Below are positions 13,869 to 21,632 of a stretch of DNA of 22,268 nt, one piece after another; position 1 is the stretch's first letter; every line of letters begins with the position of its first letter. The notes beneath the pieces were generated by a model. The model saw only the letters and a list, made by a program, of their open reading frames with translations. It had not been told where the DNA came from and did not search any database. A program made the position numbers and the translations under genes. The DNA comes from an uncultured Ruminococcus sp. (GTDB taxonomy: Bacteria > Bacillota > Clostridia > Oscillospirales > Ruminococcaceae), in NCBI GenBank assembly GCA_937942105.1, contig CALDFS010000094.1, positions 1 to 22,268 on the forward strand, given 5' to 3'.

Positions 13869-13884
13869 TGTTCCACGTGGAACA
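13869..13884. promoter_or_regulatory. parS centromere site upstream of parA
   Basis: TGTTCCACGTGGAACA is a perfect 16-bp palindrome and fits the parS consensus of Firmicutes. It lies in the noc-parA gap about 55 bp upstream of the parA -35 element, so ParB loaded here could both nucleate spreading and affect its own operon. Confidence 0.95.
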
Positions 13885-13897
13885 TGATATAATCACG

Positions 13898-13920
13898 AAG
13901 CCGCCCGGCAAGGACGGCTT
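13898..13920 (-). terminator. Hairpin behind noc, weak terminator candidate
   Basis: On the minus strand AAGCCGTCC pairs with GGGCGGCTT (one G-U) around TTGCC. The following bases (CGTGATTATATC) lack a proper U-tract. It lies about 38 nt past the noc stop. The rest of the 240-bp noc-parA gap is accounted for by parS, the inverted repeat, the promoter and the leader hairpin. Confidence 0.4.
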
Positions 13921-13957
13921 ACTTATATTCCTAATAATATGAAATAATAGCTTATTA

Positions 13958-14785
13958 TTACTTTTTAAGCGGTATTCTAATGTGATAATCAAGATAATCC
14001 TCAGACTGCTTTTTATCGACATTGACATTCACGCCGGCAATCTGCATTGTCTCCACAGCTTTATTGACGGTATTCATAAACAGCCGCAGATCCTTGAACA
14101 CTGCCGAACCTTTTCTGATTCTTTCCTTGTACTTTTCATACTCTATCATCGAATCGATAAGGGCTTCAGTTTTTTCAACGTTGAGCTTGTTCTTGATTAT
14201 CTTTGCAAGGGCTTCCTCCCTCTTTTCGGGGGAATCAAGCTTCAAAAGGGCGCGCGCGTGGCGCTCTGAAAGGTTATGCTCGCCGATAATACTTCTTTCG
14301 CGGGCGGAAAGCTTTAAAAGACGGAGCTTGTTGGCAAGGGTAGACTGCGCATATCCAAGCCGGACGGCGGCATCCTCCTGAGTCATGCCATAAAGGTCTA
14401 TAAGGCGGGATATTGCATCCGCCTCCTCAAAGAACCCAAGGTCGGAGCGCTGAATGTTCTCCACAAGCGACATCAGGGCAGAATTCCGGTCGGTGGCTTC
14501 GGTCACAATGCAGGGAACGGATTCAAGCCCCGCAAGCATCGCTGCACGAAGCCGCCTTTCCCCTGCTATAAGCTCGTATTTGGTGCCACTCTCCCTCACC
14601 AAAAGCGGTTGAAGAATGCCGTCAGATTTAATGCTGGCAGCAAGGGTAAGAAGCTCGCCCTGGTCGAAGCTTTTTCTGGGCTGATAGGGATTAGGCGCAA
14701 TCTCCTCGCAGGGGATGTCTATTATTCTGCGGGGAGGCTTGTCCTTTTTGGGGGATAAAAATTTCGGAGTATAAAGCTTTGGCAT
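13958..14785 (-). CDS. noc: Nucleoid occlusion protein Noc (ParB paralogue)
   Basis: Noc is a ParB-family CTPase that in Bacillus binds dispersed sites and the membrane and blocks division over the nucleoid. The 275-residue product has GERRLRAA (75-82), ENIQRSD (109-115), the helix-turn-helix (about 134-156) with YAQSTLANKLRLLKL, and SERHARALLKL. Gln in YAQS, Lys in ANK and Arg in ERHAR are the Noc-type specificity residues, and the C-terminal end (...YHIRIPLKK) matches Noc. The position between rsmG and parA is the Bacillus noc position. I chose ATG 14785 for GGAAAGGA about 9 nt upstream; the open frame runs back to 14872 but that part overlaps the probable promoter. The basic N-terminus (MPKLYTPKFLSPKK) is only weakly like the Bacillus membrane-binding helix. 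Confidence 0.88.
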   Translation of the reverse strand: MPKLYTPKFLSPKKDKPPRRIIDIPCEEIAPNPYQPRKSFDQGELLTLAASIKSDGILQPLLVRESGTKYELIAGERRLRAAMLAGLESVPCIVTEATDRNSALMSLVENIQRSDLGFFEEADAISRLIDLYGMTQEDAAVRLGYAQSTLANKLRLLKLSARERSIIGEHNLSERHARALLKLDSPEKREEALAKIIKNKLNVEKTEALIDSMIEYEKYKERIRKGSAVFKDLRLFMNTVNKAVETMQIAGVNVNVDKKQSEDYLDYHIRIPLKK

Positions 14786-14827
14786 ATTAAACGTCCTTTC
14801 CGGTGATATACATTTTATAATGAATAC

Positions 14828-14856
14828 ATGATAGCACATTATTACATATATTTCCA
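14828..14856 (-). promoter_or_regulatory. Possible noc promoter
   Basis: On the minus strand TGGAAA (14856-14851), a 17-bp spacer and TATCAT (14833-14828), with TGC before the -10 (extended -10). The match is moderate, but it lies between the rsmG terminator and the noc start where a promoter is needed. Confidence 0.45.
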
Positions 14857-14890
14857 TATAAAAATATCGCAATACTCACCATAATCATCC

Positions 14891-14926
14891 CGAAAAAAAC
14901 AAAAACCGCCCGAAAAGAGCGGTTTT
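14891..14926 (-). terminator. Intrinsic terminator of the rpmH-rsmG gene cluster
   Basis: On the minus strand AAAACCGC pairs with GCGGTTTT around a 9-nt loop and runs into TGTTTTTTTC. It lies about 40 nt past the rsmG stop. Confidence 0.92.
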
Positions 14927-14968
14927 CTGCATATTATTATAAGGTATGCGGTCGAAATCGGGCGAAAA

Positions 14969-15697
14969 CTAAAGCGGTTTTTTCTCCATTTTTGCCTTTG
15001 TTCTCGGATATGCCGGCGGGGTGGGCTTTATCTTTTTTATGATGACAGCCGTTCTGCCGTCGCCGGATGGAAGACTGTACTCAACCGTTTTTGCAATTTG
15101 CCCGCCCATCGTTTTTATAGCCGTGTATGCAAGGCGTATTTCCTCAGAGCAGTCCCTGCCCTTCAAGGCAATAAACACTCCCCCTACCTTCACAAAAGGA
15201 AGGCAGTATTCGCTTAAAACGCTCAGCCTTGCAACAGCGCGCGCGGCTGCGATATCAAAGCTCTCTCGCAGGTCAAGTCTGCCAAGCTCCTCAGCTCTGC
15301 CGTGGATGGTTTTTGCGGTTACTCCGATTGCAGAGCAGGCAGTCTCTAAAAAATTGATCCTTTTTTGAAGACTGTCCACAAGGGTCAGATCAATATCCGG
15401 GCGGAGAATTTTCAAAGGTATGCCGGGAAAGCCGGCGCCGGTTCCGATATCCGCAACAGACGCGCCGCGCGGAATATCAACATCAACAAAGGGCAGGCAG
15501 GAATCAAGAAAATGCTTTTCCTCGATTTCTTCCGGTTCTGTTATGGCGGTTAGGTTGATTTTTTGATTCCATTCCACCAAAATGGAAGCGTATTTTTGAA
15601 ACTGCTCCGCCTGTTCTTCCGAAATCGTGATATTCTGAGAGGAAAACAGACTAGTAAGCCTTGCCTTGTCGATACCGATATTGAAAGAATCGTTCAA
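14969..15697 (-). CDS. rsmG: 16S rRNA (guanine-527-N7) methyltransferase RsmG (GidB)
   Basis: The SAM-dependent enzyme methylates G527 in the 530 loop of 16S rRNA; loss gives low-level streptomycin resistance in other bacteria. The 242-residue product has WNQKINLTAI (43-52), EKHFLDS (60-66), the SAM-binding VADIGTGAGFPG (81-92) and the closing KPTPPAYPR-type tail ending in KKPL. The start is TTG at 15697, directly abutting the mnmG TAG stop; GAGGAGG lies about 9 nt upstream and no in-frame ATG exists near the conserved N-terminus. Translation is therefore probably coupled to mnmG. Confidence 0.93.
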   Translation of the reverse strand: MNDSFNIGIDKARLTSLFSSQNITISEEQAEQFQKYASILVEWNQKINLTAITEPEEIEEKHFLDSCLPFVDVDIPRGASVADIGTGAGFPGIPLKILRPDIDLTLVDSLQKRINFLETACSAIGVTAKTIHGRAEELGRLDLRESFDIAAARAVARLSVLSEYCLPFVKVGGVFIALKGRDCSEEIRLAYTAIKTMGGQIAKTVEYSLPSGDGRTAVIIKKIKPTPPAYPRTKAKMEKKPL

Positions 15698-17575
15698 CTA
15701 CTCTTCCCTCCTCTTCAAATCAAGCCATATAAGCAGCACCGAAATATCCGCCGGGTTGACGCCGGATATTCTTGAAGCCTGCCCGATATTCGCCGGGCGG
15801 ATTTTTGCAAGCTTTTCGGCAGCTTCGAGCCGAAGACCCTTTATTGCGGAATAATCGATATCTTCGGGAATCAGTTTTGCTTCAAGCTTTCTCATAGCCT
15901 CTACCTGCTCGAGCTGAAGCTTTATATAGCCCTCGTACTTGATTCTAAGCTCCACCTGTTCCGTTACCTCGGGTTCAAGTGCCGGACGGTTAGAATCTAT
16001 ACATCCAAGACCCTCATAGCTGACCTGCGGGCGCTTCAAAAGCTTTGCAAGAGTCATACCGTTGGTTATGCCCTCGGTCCCGCAGGATGCAAGATAGTCG
16101 TTAAGGGTCTGAGACGGTCCGACATGGGTATCCTCCAGCCGTTTTACCTCGGCAGCTATATCCGACTCCTTTTTAAGAAGGCGCCTGTATCTCTCCTCGG
16201 AAATCAGACCAACCTTGTAGCCGATGGGGGTCAGGCGCTCGTCGGCGTTGTCCTCCCTAAGTAAAAGACGGTATTCGCTCCGCGAGGTCATCATGCGGTA
16301 AGGGTCCATAACACCCTTGGTAACAAGGTCGTCAATAAGCGTTCCTATGTAGGAAGAGGCACGGTCTAAAACTATCTCTTCCCTGCCCTGAATTTTCAGC
16401 GCGGCGTTGATTCCGGCGATAAGACCCTGAGCGGCAGCCTCTTCATAACCTGAGGTTCCGTTAAACTGCCCGGCGCCGTAAAGCCCCGGAACTTTTTTGA
16501 ATTCAAGGGTTGGTTTCAGCTCCAGCGAGTCGCAGCAATCGTATTCAATGGCGTATGCGTTGCGCATGATCTCAACGTGTTCCAAGCCCTTTATTGTGCG
16601 AAGAAATTTTAACTGAACATCCTCGGGCAGAGAGCTTGACATTCCCTGCAAATAGTACTCATCGGTATCAAGACCCATTGGTTCGATGAAAAGCTGGTGG
16701 CGGGGCTTATCCGAAAACCTAACCACCTTGTCCTCGATTGAAGGACAGTATCGCGGACCTACGCCCTCAATCCTTCCTGAGTAAAGCGGCGAGCGGTCAA
16801 GGTTATCAAGAATGATTCTGTGCGTTTCGGCATTGGTATAGCTGATGTAACATGATACCTTATTTTCCAGCTCGCCTTTTGTTTCAAATGAGAAAGGGAT
16901 GATTTTTTCATCGCCGTCCTGCCTCTCAAGCTGCGAAAAATCTATGCTTCTTTTGTGCACTCTTGCAGGCGTACCCGTCTTGAACCGGCGGATGGTTACA
17001 CCCAGATCCCGCAGTGAATCCGAAAGTCCCTTTGCGGGAAGCGTGGCGTCCGGTCCTGATTCATATGAAACCTCGCCGACGTGTATTACGCCGCTGAGAT
17101 ATGTTCCGGTTGAAATTATTACCGCGCGGCAGGAATATTTTGTGCCAAGCTTAGTCTGAACGCCGCAGACATTTCCGGAATCGTCAGTTAAAATTTTGAC
17201 TACCTCTGCCTGCTTGATATCTAAGTTTGGTTCAGCCTCTAAAACCTTCTTCATATAGGTGTGATACTTCACCCTGTCCGACTGAACGCGCAAACTGTGC
17301 ACCGCAGGTCCCTTGCCAAGATTTAACACGCGCGACTGCAAAAAGGTAGCGTCAGCAGCCTTGCCCATCTCACCGCCCAGTGCGTCGATTTCACGGACAA
17401 GGTGCCCCTTTGCCGTTCCGCCGATGGATGGATTGCAGGGCATATTGGCAATTGCATCCAAAGTAATCGTAAAGATTGCCGCCTTTACACCCAATCGAGC
17501 CGCCGCGAGCGCTGCTTCTACCCCGGCATGCCCCGCGCCGATAACAACAACGTCATATCTGCCTAAATAATCCAT
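15698..17575 (-). CDS. mnmG: tRNA uridine-5-carboxymethylaminomethyl modification enzyme MnmG (GidA)
   Basis: An FAD enzyme that, with MnmE, installs the carboxymethylaminomethyl group at U34 of tRNAs. The 625-residue product has the FAD-binding VVVIGAGHAGVEAA near 9-22, MPCNPSIGGTAKGHLVREID (46-65), FKTGTPARVH, and the late AGQFNGTSGYEEAAAQG block, then a helical C-terminal domain that contacts MnmE and tRNA. I chose ATG 17575 because AGGGAG lies 8 nt upstream; a GTG two codons earlier is possible. It follows mnmE by 114 bp of AT-rich DNA with no clear terminator, and a possible promoter lies at 17645-17673. Confidence 0.96.
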   Translation of the reverse strand: MDYLGRYDVVVIGAGHAGVEAALAAARLGVKAAIFTITLDAIANMPCNPSIGGTAKGHLVREIDALGGEMGKAADATFLQSRVLNLGKGPAVHSLRVQSDRVKYHTYMKKVLEAEPNLDIKQAEVVKILTDDSGNVCGVQTKLGTKYSCRAVIISTGTYLSGVIHVGEVSYESGPDATLPAKGLSDSLRDLGVTIRRFKTGTPARVHKRSIDFSQLERQDGDEKIIPFSFETKGELENKVSCYISYTNAETHRIILDNLDRSPLYSGRIEGVGPRYCPSIEDKVVRFSDKPRHQLFIEPMGLDTDEYYLQGMSSSLPEDVQLKFLRTIKGLEHVEIMRNAYAIEYDCCDSLELKPTLEFKKVPGLYGAGQFNGTSGYEEAAAQGLIAGINAALKIQGREEIVLDRASSYIGTLIDDLVTKGVMDPYRMMTSRSEYRLLLREDNADERLTPIGYKVGLISEERYRRLLKKESDIAAEVKRLEDTHVGPSQTLNDYLASCGTEGITNGMTLAKLLKRPQVSYEGLGCIDSNRPALEPEVTEQVELRIKYEGYIKLQLEQVEAMRKLEAKLIPEDIDYSAIKGLRLEAAEKLAKIRPANIGQASRISGVNPADISVLLIWLDLKRREE

Positions 17576-17644
17576 AAACACGCTCCCTTATGATATACTA
17601 AAAGTAATTTTATTATAAAATATATCAAAAAGTAATCACATACT

Positions 17645-17673
17645 TATATACAAAATGTAATATATAATATCAA
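17645..17673 (-). promoter_or_regulatory. Possible promoter of mnmG-rsmG
   Basis: On the minus strand TTGATA (17673-17668), a 17-bp spacer and TATATA (17650-17645). The surrounding gap is very AT-rich, so chance matches are easy; treat as weak. Confidence 0.35.
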
Positions 17674-17689
17674 ATTTACTAAGTGTATC

Positions 17690-19045
17690 TTATTTTCCGA
17701 CGCAGAATCGACTGAAAACATCATTGACAACAGCTTCGGTCGCCTTCTCACCGGTCAGTGTAAGAAGGCTGTTGGCAGCTTCCTCTATATAAATAGTAAC
17801 GCCGTCGAGGGTGATTCCGGCTTCTATTGCCTGCTTGGCTCTGTCAAGGTATTCGCCTGCACGCTCACAGAGGGCGCGCTGGCGTTCGTTGGCAAATATC
17901 GCTCCACCGTCGGAATATCCTCCAAGCTTAAATAGCTCGTTTATCATTTCGGCGATTTTTTCGATTCCTTCGCCGGTATTTGCTGATACAAATAGTATAT
18001 TATCACTGCAAATATACTCTAAGTCGATTTTTTGAGGCAAATCAGACTTATTGACAACCACTATATGCCTGCGATTTTCGAGCGATTTCAGAATTTCGCG
18101 GTCGCTGCTGTCAAGCTCCTGTGAACCGTCTATGACCGCTATTATCAGCTCTGCTTCATCGAGCTTGTGTATGGCGCGCGCGACGCCTATTGATTCAACT
18201 GCGTCAACAGTTTCACGAATCCCGGCAGTATCTGAAAGCCGAAGCTTTATGTTCCCCAGTCTTACAGACTCTTCAACAACGTCACGCGTGGTGCCCATAG
18301 TATCGGTCACTATACTTCGCTCATAGCCTAAAAGAGCGTTCATCAGGGTTGACTTTCCAACGTTCGGCTTGCCGACAATTGCCGTGTCTATACCCGCGCG
18401 CAGGATTCTTCCGGTATCATAATCGTTTAAAATCTGGCTAATTACCCTCTGTGAATCTGATATGACCTTTTCGATGCTTCCGAAGTCGGTTTCGGGAACA
18501 TCCTCATCAGGATAGTCGCACCATGCGGCGAGCGAGCCAAGAGCTGAAACAAGCTTATCCGACACCGACTTTATCCTTTGGTAAAGTCTTCCCTCTCTCA
18601 TCAGGCGGGCGCTTTTAAGGGCAGCGTCTCCCTCGGCGGATATAATATCCATCACCGACTCTGCCTGGGTAAGTCCGATTTTGCCATTCAAAAAAGCAAG
18701 CTTTGTGAACTCACCCGGTCCCGCAGGGGTTGCACCTTTTTCCAGCAGAAGCCTTAAAATCTGCTTGGCTAAATACACACCGCCGTGGCAGGATATCTCC
18801 ACCGTGTCAAGCCCGGTATAGCTCTTAGGGGCACGGAATACGGTCAGAACGACATCATCAAGTGTCTCTCCATCGCGGACAATTCTGCCATATGAGCAGG
18901 TGTGCCCTGCCATCTTTGAAGGCGAGATTTTATCAAATGGTGCAAAAATGCAATCTGCAATTTCAAAGGATCTTTCGCCGGTCATTCTTATAACTGCCAG
19001 TCCCCCGGCTTCTAATGGGGTTGATATTGCTGCTATTGTTGACAT
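17690..19045 (-). CDS. mnmE: tRNA modification GTPase MnmE (TrmE)
   Basis: A potassium-dependent GTPase that dimerises through its G domain and works with MnmG on U34 of tRNAs, using a one-carbon donor bound by its N-terminal domain. The 451-residue product has the N-terminal TIAAISTP and GGLAVIRMTG motifs, GPGEFTKLAFLNGKIGL (about 109-125), G1 GKPNVGKST (225-233), K-loop and G2 around MGTTRDVVEE, G3 DTAG (272-275), G4 NKSD (332-335), and the C-terminal FCVGK with the conserved Cys448. ATG 19045 has AAGGTG 6 nt upstream. That ribosome binding site lies directly behind the jag terminator hairpin. Confidence 0.96.
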   Translation of the reverse strand: MSTIAAISTPLEAGGLAVIRMTGERSFEIADCIFAPFDKISPSKMAGHTCSYGRIVRDGETLDDVVLTVFRAPKSYTGLDTVEISCHGGVYLAKQILRLLLEKGATPAGPGEFTKLAFLNGKIGLTQAESVMDIISAEGDAALKSARLMREGRLYQRIKSVSDKLVSALGSLAAWCDYPDEDVPETDFGSIEKVISDSQRVISQILNDYDTGRILRAGIDTAIVGKPNVGKSTLMNALLGYERSIVTDTMGTTRDVVEESVRLGNIKLRLSDTAGIRETVDAVESIGVARAIHKLDEAELIIAVIDGSQELDSSDREILKSLENRRHIVVVNKSDLPQKIDLEYICSDNILFVSANTGEGIEKIAEMINELFKLGGYSDGGAIFANERQRALCERAGEYLDRAKQAIEAGITLDGVTIYIEEAANSLLTLTGEKATEAVVNDVFSRFCVGK

Positions 19046-19058
19046 AGTATCACCTTAT

Positions 19059-19095
19059 AAAAGGGCGGTCTCCATAATGGGAAACCGCCGCTTTT
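19059..19095 (-). terminator. Terminator-like hairpin between jag and mnmE
   Basis: On the minus strand AAAAG and GGCGGT pair with ACCGCC and CTTTT, with one bulged base, and the 3' arm leads into CCTTTTATAAGG. The short U-tract merges with the mnmE ribosome binding site; the hairpin starts 2 nt after the jag stop. It probably acts as a partial terminator or processing site. Confidence 0.65.
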
Positions 19096-19097
19096 GA

Positions 19098-19904
19098 TTA
19101 AAATTCAATCTTGGAATAAAGACCTGAGCCAAGCTCATCCTCGGGCTTGGGCTTCTTATAATCCTTTTCAAAAGATGAGGATATATCAAGGCTTCTTGCC
19201 TTGAAGTCGCGGCGCTTTCTGTCTCCCCTGCCGCGTCTGTCACCCTGTCTGCGATCTCTGTCACCGGAATTTCTGGGGGTGTAAGGACGCTTTTCGGTGG
19301 AGGAAATAAGAACCTTTCTGTAAGGGTCCTCTCCGACCGAGCGCGAAGTGCATCCCTCAACCTCGGCAACAGCCGCATGGATGATTCTTCTTTCGTAGGG
19401 GTTCATGGGTTCGAGCGCTACCGTTCTTCCGGTGCGCTTTGCCTTGGCAGCCATCTTTCTTGCAAGCTCTTCAAGCTGAACCTTTCTTCTTGCTCTGAAG
19501 CCGTCGCAATCGAGCGATATCCTGTAATAGTCCTTATCGTGCTTGTTGCAGGCAAGCGATGCCAAATACTGCAAAGCATCGATAGTCTCACCGCGTCTGC
19601 CGATGATACCGTCTACGCCGTCACCTGCAAGGTCTAAGCAGGAGCCGCCCTCGATATCACTGACGGTGATTTCAGGCTTATTAAAGCCCATGGCAACCAT
19701 TACATTCTGAACATACTCCGCCGCGATTTCAGCCTTGGTCTGTTCGTACTCAGCTTCAACGCGCGCTTCACCCTTCATTCCGAAAAGACCCTTTTTAGGC
19801 TCCTCCAGAACAGTAAAGCTGATTCTTTCTTCCGGCACACCATATGCCGCAACGGCTTTTTCCATGGCTTCCGCTACCGTTTTCGCAGTAAATTGTTCTT
19901 TCAT
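19098..19904 (-). CDS. jag: RNA-binding protein Jag (KhpB/EloR)
   Basis: A cytosolic KH-R3H RNA-binding protein; in streptococci and other Firmicutes it pairs with KhpA and influences cell elongation and sporulation-related genes. The 268-residue product has a Jag-N domain (about 3-52, with KKGLFGMKGEA), a KH domain with the GRRGETIDALQYL loop (102-114), and an R3H domain with NPYERRIIHAAV (168-179). After about residue 205 comes a tail rich in Arg, Asp and Gly with repeated GDRDRR/GDRRGRGDR units, then an acidic end. That tail is longer than in Bacillus Jag and probably adds nonspecific RNA affinity. ATG 19904 has AAGGAGAG about 7 nt upstream. It follows yidC by 76 bp. Confidence 0.93.
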   Translation of the reverse strand: MKEQFTAKTVAEAMEKAVAAYGVPEERISFTVLEEPKKGLFGMKGEARVEAEYEQTKAEIAAEYVQNVMVAMGFNKPEITVSDIEGGSCLDLAGDGVDGIIGRRGETIDALQYLASLACNKHDKDYYRISLDCDGFRARRKVQLEELARKMAAKAKRTGRTVALEPMNPYERRIIHAAVAEVEGCTSRSVGEDPYRKVLISSTEKRPYTPRNSGDRDRRQGDRRGRGDRKRRDFKARSLDISSSFEKDYKKPKPEDELGSGLYSKIEF

Positions 19905-19980
19905 TTTCTTCTCTCCTTTTTATCAAACAGGAGCTGCTTGAGGTTTGTGTGGTTAATGCAGCCTCCCGCTGTTATACTAT

Positions 19981-21354
19981 TTACTTTTTACCGTCTTCAT
20001 CCGGCTTGTTGACCGGCTCATTATCGCCGTACTTTTCAGCATAACGCCTTCTTGCTTCATTCAAAGCGTTTCTTTCGGCTTCCTTCTTCTGAGCGCGGCT
20101 GAGCTTGATTTCCTCGGTTTCAGCCTCTTCAATATATTTCTCTCCTGCCGACTTCTGACCGGCAAGCTGAGCCTTCTGCTGCTCCAAAGCCATCTGATAA
20201 AGCGACGGCTTCTTTCTTGCCTTCTTGGACTGCTTGGCAAGAATCTTATCAACTCTTGCGGGGGTATAGTAAAGATTGAGCAATACCATCTGAATAAGTG
20301 CCAATACGCTTGAGAATATCCAATAGATACCGATACCTGCCGGGAAGCTGAATGCAATTATAAAGGAGAAAATCGGCATACCGTAAAGCATGATATTCAT
20401 AGACTTGTTCATGTTTGCCGCGCCGCCGCTGTTCTTCTTGCTGTAGTACTGTGAAAGCACTGTTACTGCCAGCTGGGATATCAGCGAGATTATAGGAATC
20501 AGTACAAGGATAGAATTCCAGCTCGGATAATCGCCCAGATAGACACCCAGGAAGGTATAATCAAGGTCGTTACAGAGCTTGGTTACCTCGGCATCAAATA
20601 TATCGGGATAATCTTTGGCGACCGATATTACCAAAAGCTGAGTGCGCGAGCTTGCGCCGCCGGCTACGAATCTTTGCGATACCTTTGAAGTATCGGTAAA
20701 GTACTCATCCATTCCGGGGTGAGCAATCAGTATCTCTGAAAGCTCCTTCAGCTTATCATCCTCATACTTTGCAAGAGGTGATTTTTCCTGAGACTTTATT
20801 TCAAGCAGGACATCATAAATATCCCTGCCCTGCGCTGTAAGCGAGCTTACGGTATGCTTTTCATTACTTTCTTCTGCTGAAGATACCACTGCCGCGCTTC
20901 CTTCGCCCACCTCAACCGGGCTGTAGCTTTTTATAGAGGAGCTGACGTTATAGATATCGTAAACAGTGTTCTGGGCGGCTGTAAGCTTGTCCTTTGAAAC
21001 ATTTCCTATGTAGGAAAGCGGAGCGTAAACAACCTCGATTACCGCAAACAGCAGAACAAAGGTTATAACCATCGGCAGGCAGCTTCCCATGGGATTGATG
21101 TTTTCCTGATTGTAAAGCTCCATAGTGGCTTCGTTCAGCTTTTCGCGATTGTCGCCATACTTCTTTTTCAGCTGTTCAAGCTTTGGATTCAGCTTTGCCA
21201 TTCTTGCGGTTGAAAGCTGCTGTTTCATGGATGACGGCAGCATTATAAGCTTTATGATTAAGGTAAACAGTAAAAGTGCCCATCCATAGTTATGCACAAG
21301 CTCATAGCAAAGCCACAAAACCTTACCGAACGGCCACGCAATTATTCCCCACAT
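19981..21354 (-). CDS. yidC: Membrane protein insertase YidC/Oxa1/SpoIIIJ family
   Basis: YidC inserts and folds membrane proteins, alone or with Sec. The 457-residue product has the conserved first segment (WALLLFTLIIKLIMLP, 25-40), the cytoplasmic helical hairpin (about 41-85, MKQQLSTARMAKLNPKLEQL), segment 2 (about 88-112), and segments 3-5 (about 280-302, 318-338, 340-362). It lacks a lipoprotein signal peptide. The groove Arg of SpoIIIJ is replaced by Lys35. Between segments 2 and 3 is a hydrophilic, presumably extracellular insert of about 160 residues, and the C-terminal tail (about 363-457) is long, charged and helical. SpoIIIJ is about 260 residues, so both are expansions. ATG 21354 has AAAGGAA about 9-10 nt upstream and lies 5 nt past yidD. 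Confidence 0.93.
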   Translation of the reverse strand: MWGIIAWPFGKVLWLCYELVHNYGWALLLFTLIIKLIMLPSSMKQQLSTARMAKLNPKLEQLKKKYGDNREKLNEATMELYNQENINPMGSCLPMVITFVLLFAVIEVVYAPLSYIGNVSKDKLTAAQNTVYDIYNVSSSIKSYSPVEVGEGSAAVVSSAEESNEKHTVSSLTAQGRDIYDVLLEIKSQEKSPLAKYEDDKLKELSEILIAHPGMDEYFTDTSKVSQRFVAGGASSRTQLLVISVAKDYPDIFDAEVTKLCNDLDYTFLGVYLGDYPSWNSILVLIPIISLISQLAVTVLSQYYSKKNSGGAANMNKSMNIMLYGMPIFSFIIAFSFPAGIGIYWIFSSVLALIQMVLLNLYYTPARVDKILAKQSKKARKKPSLYQMALEQQKAQLAGQKSAGEKYIEEAETEEIKLSRAQKKEAERNALNEARRRYAEKYGDNEPVNKPDEDGKK

Positions 21355-21359
21355 ATTAT

Positions 21360-21632
21360 TTAATTCCTTTCAGCGTTATCTTTTTTCTTTTTTTCTGATT
21401 TAAGGGTATAAAGATGAAATTTTTCCGGCACATAGTCAACTCCGCCGCGGCTGTAGGGGTTACAGCGAAGAATCCTCCACGCGGCGAGTATCAAGCCCTT
21501 TAATGCGCCGTGCTTTCTGACGGCTTCAAGAGCGTATTCCGAGCAGGTGGGGTAATACCGGCAGCAGGGCTTTTTCAGCGGCGATATATATTTCTGATAC
21601 GCTCTTATAATAAATTCAGCAACCCTTTTCAA
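21360..21632 (-). CDS. yidD: Membrane protein insertion efficiency factor YidD
   Basis: A small peripheral membrane protein that assists YidC-dependent insertion. The 90-residue product has an amphipathic N-terminal helix (FIIRAYQKYISPL), the family core CCRYYPTCSEYALEA (with three Cys), and RILRCNPYSRGGVDYVP. The start is TTG at 21632; a stop codon lies three codons upstream in frame and no in-frame ATG fits the conserved N-terminus. It overlaps the end of rnpA by 17 nt, so translation is likely coupled. The lysine-rich C-terminus is typical. Confidence 0.92.
   Translation of the reverse strand: MKRVAEFIIRAYQKYISPLKKPCCRYYPTCSEYALEAVRKHGALKGLILAAWRILRCNPYSRGGVDYVPEKFHLYTLKSEKKKKDNAERN

Noticed and set aside
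13943..13959. AATAATA/TATTATT repeat overlapping the noc stop as a terminator
   Set aside because: The stem is pure A-T with a tiny loop and too weak to act as a terminator; it is likely chance in AT-rich DNA.
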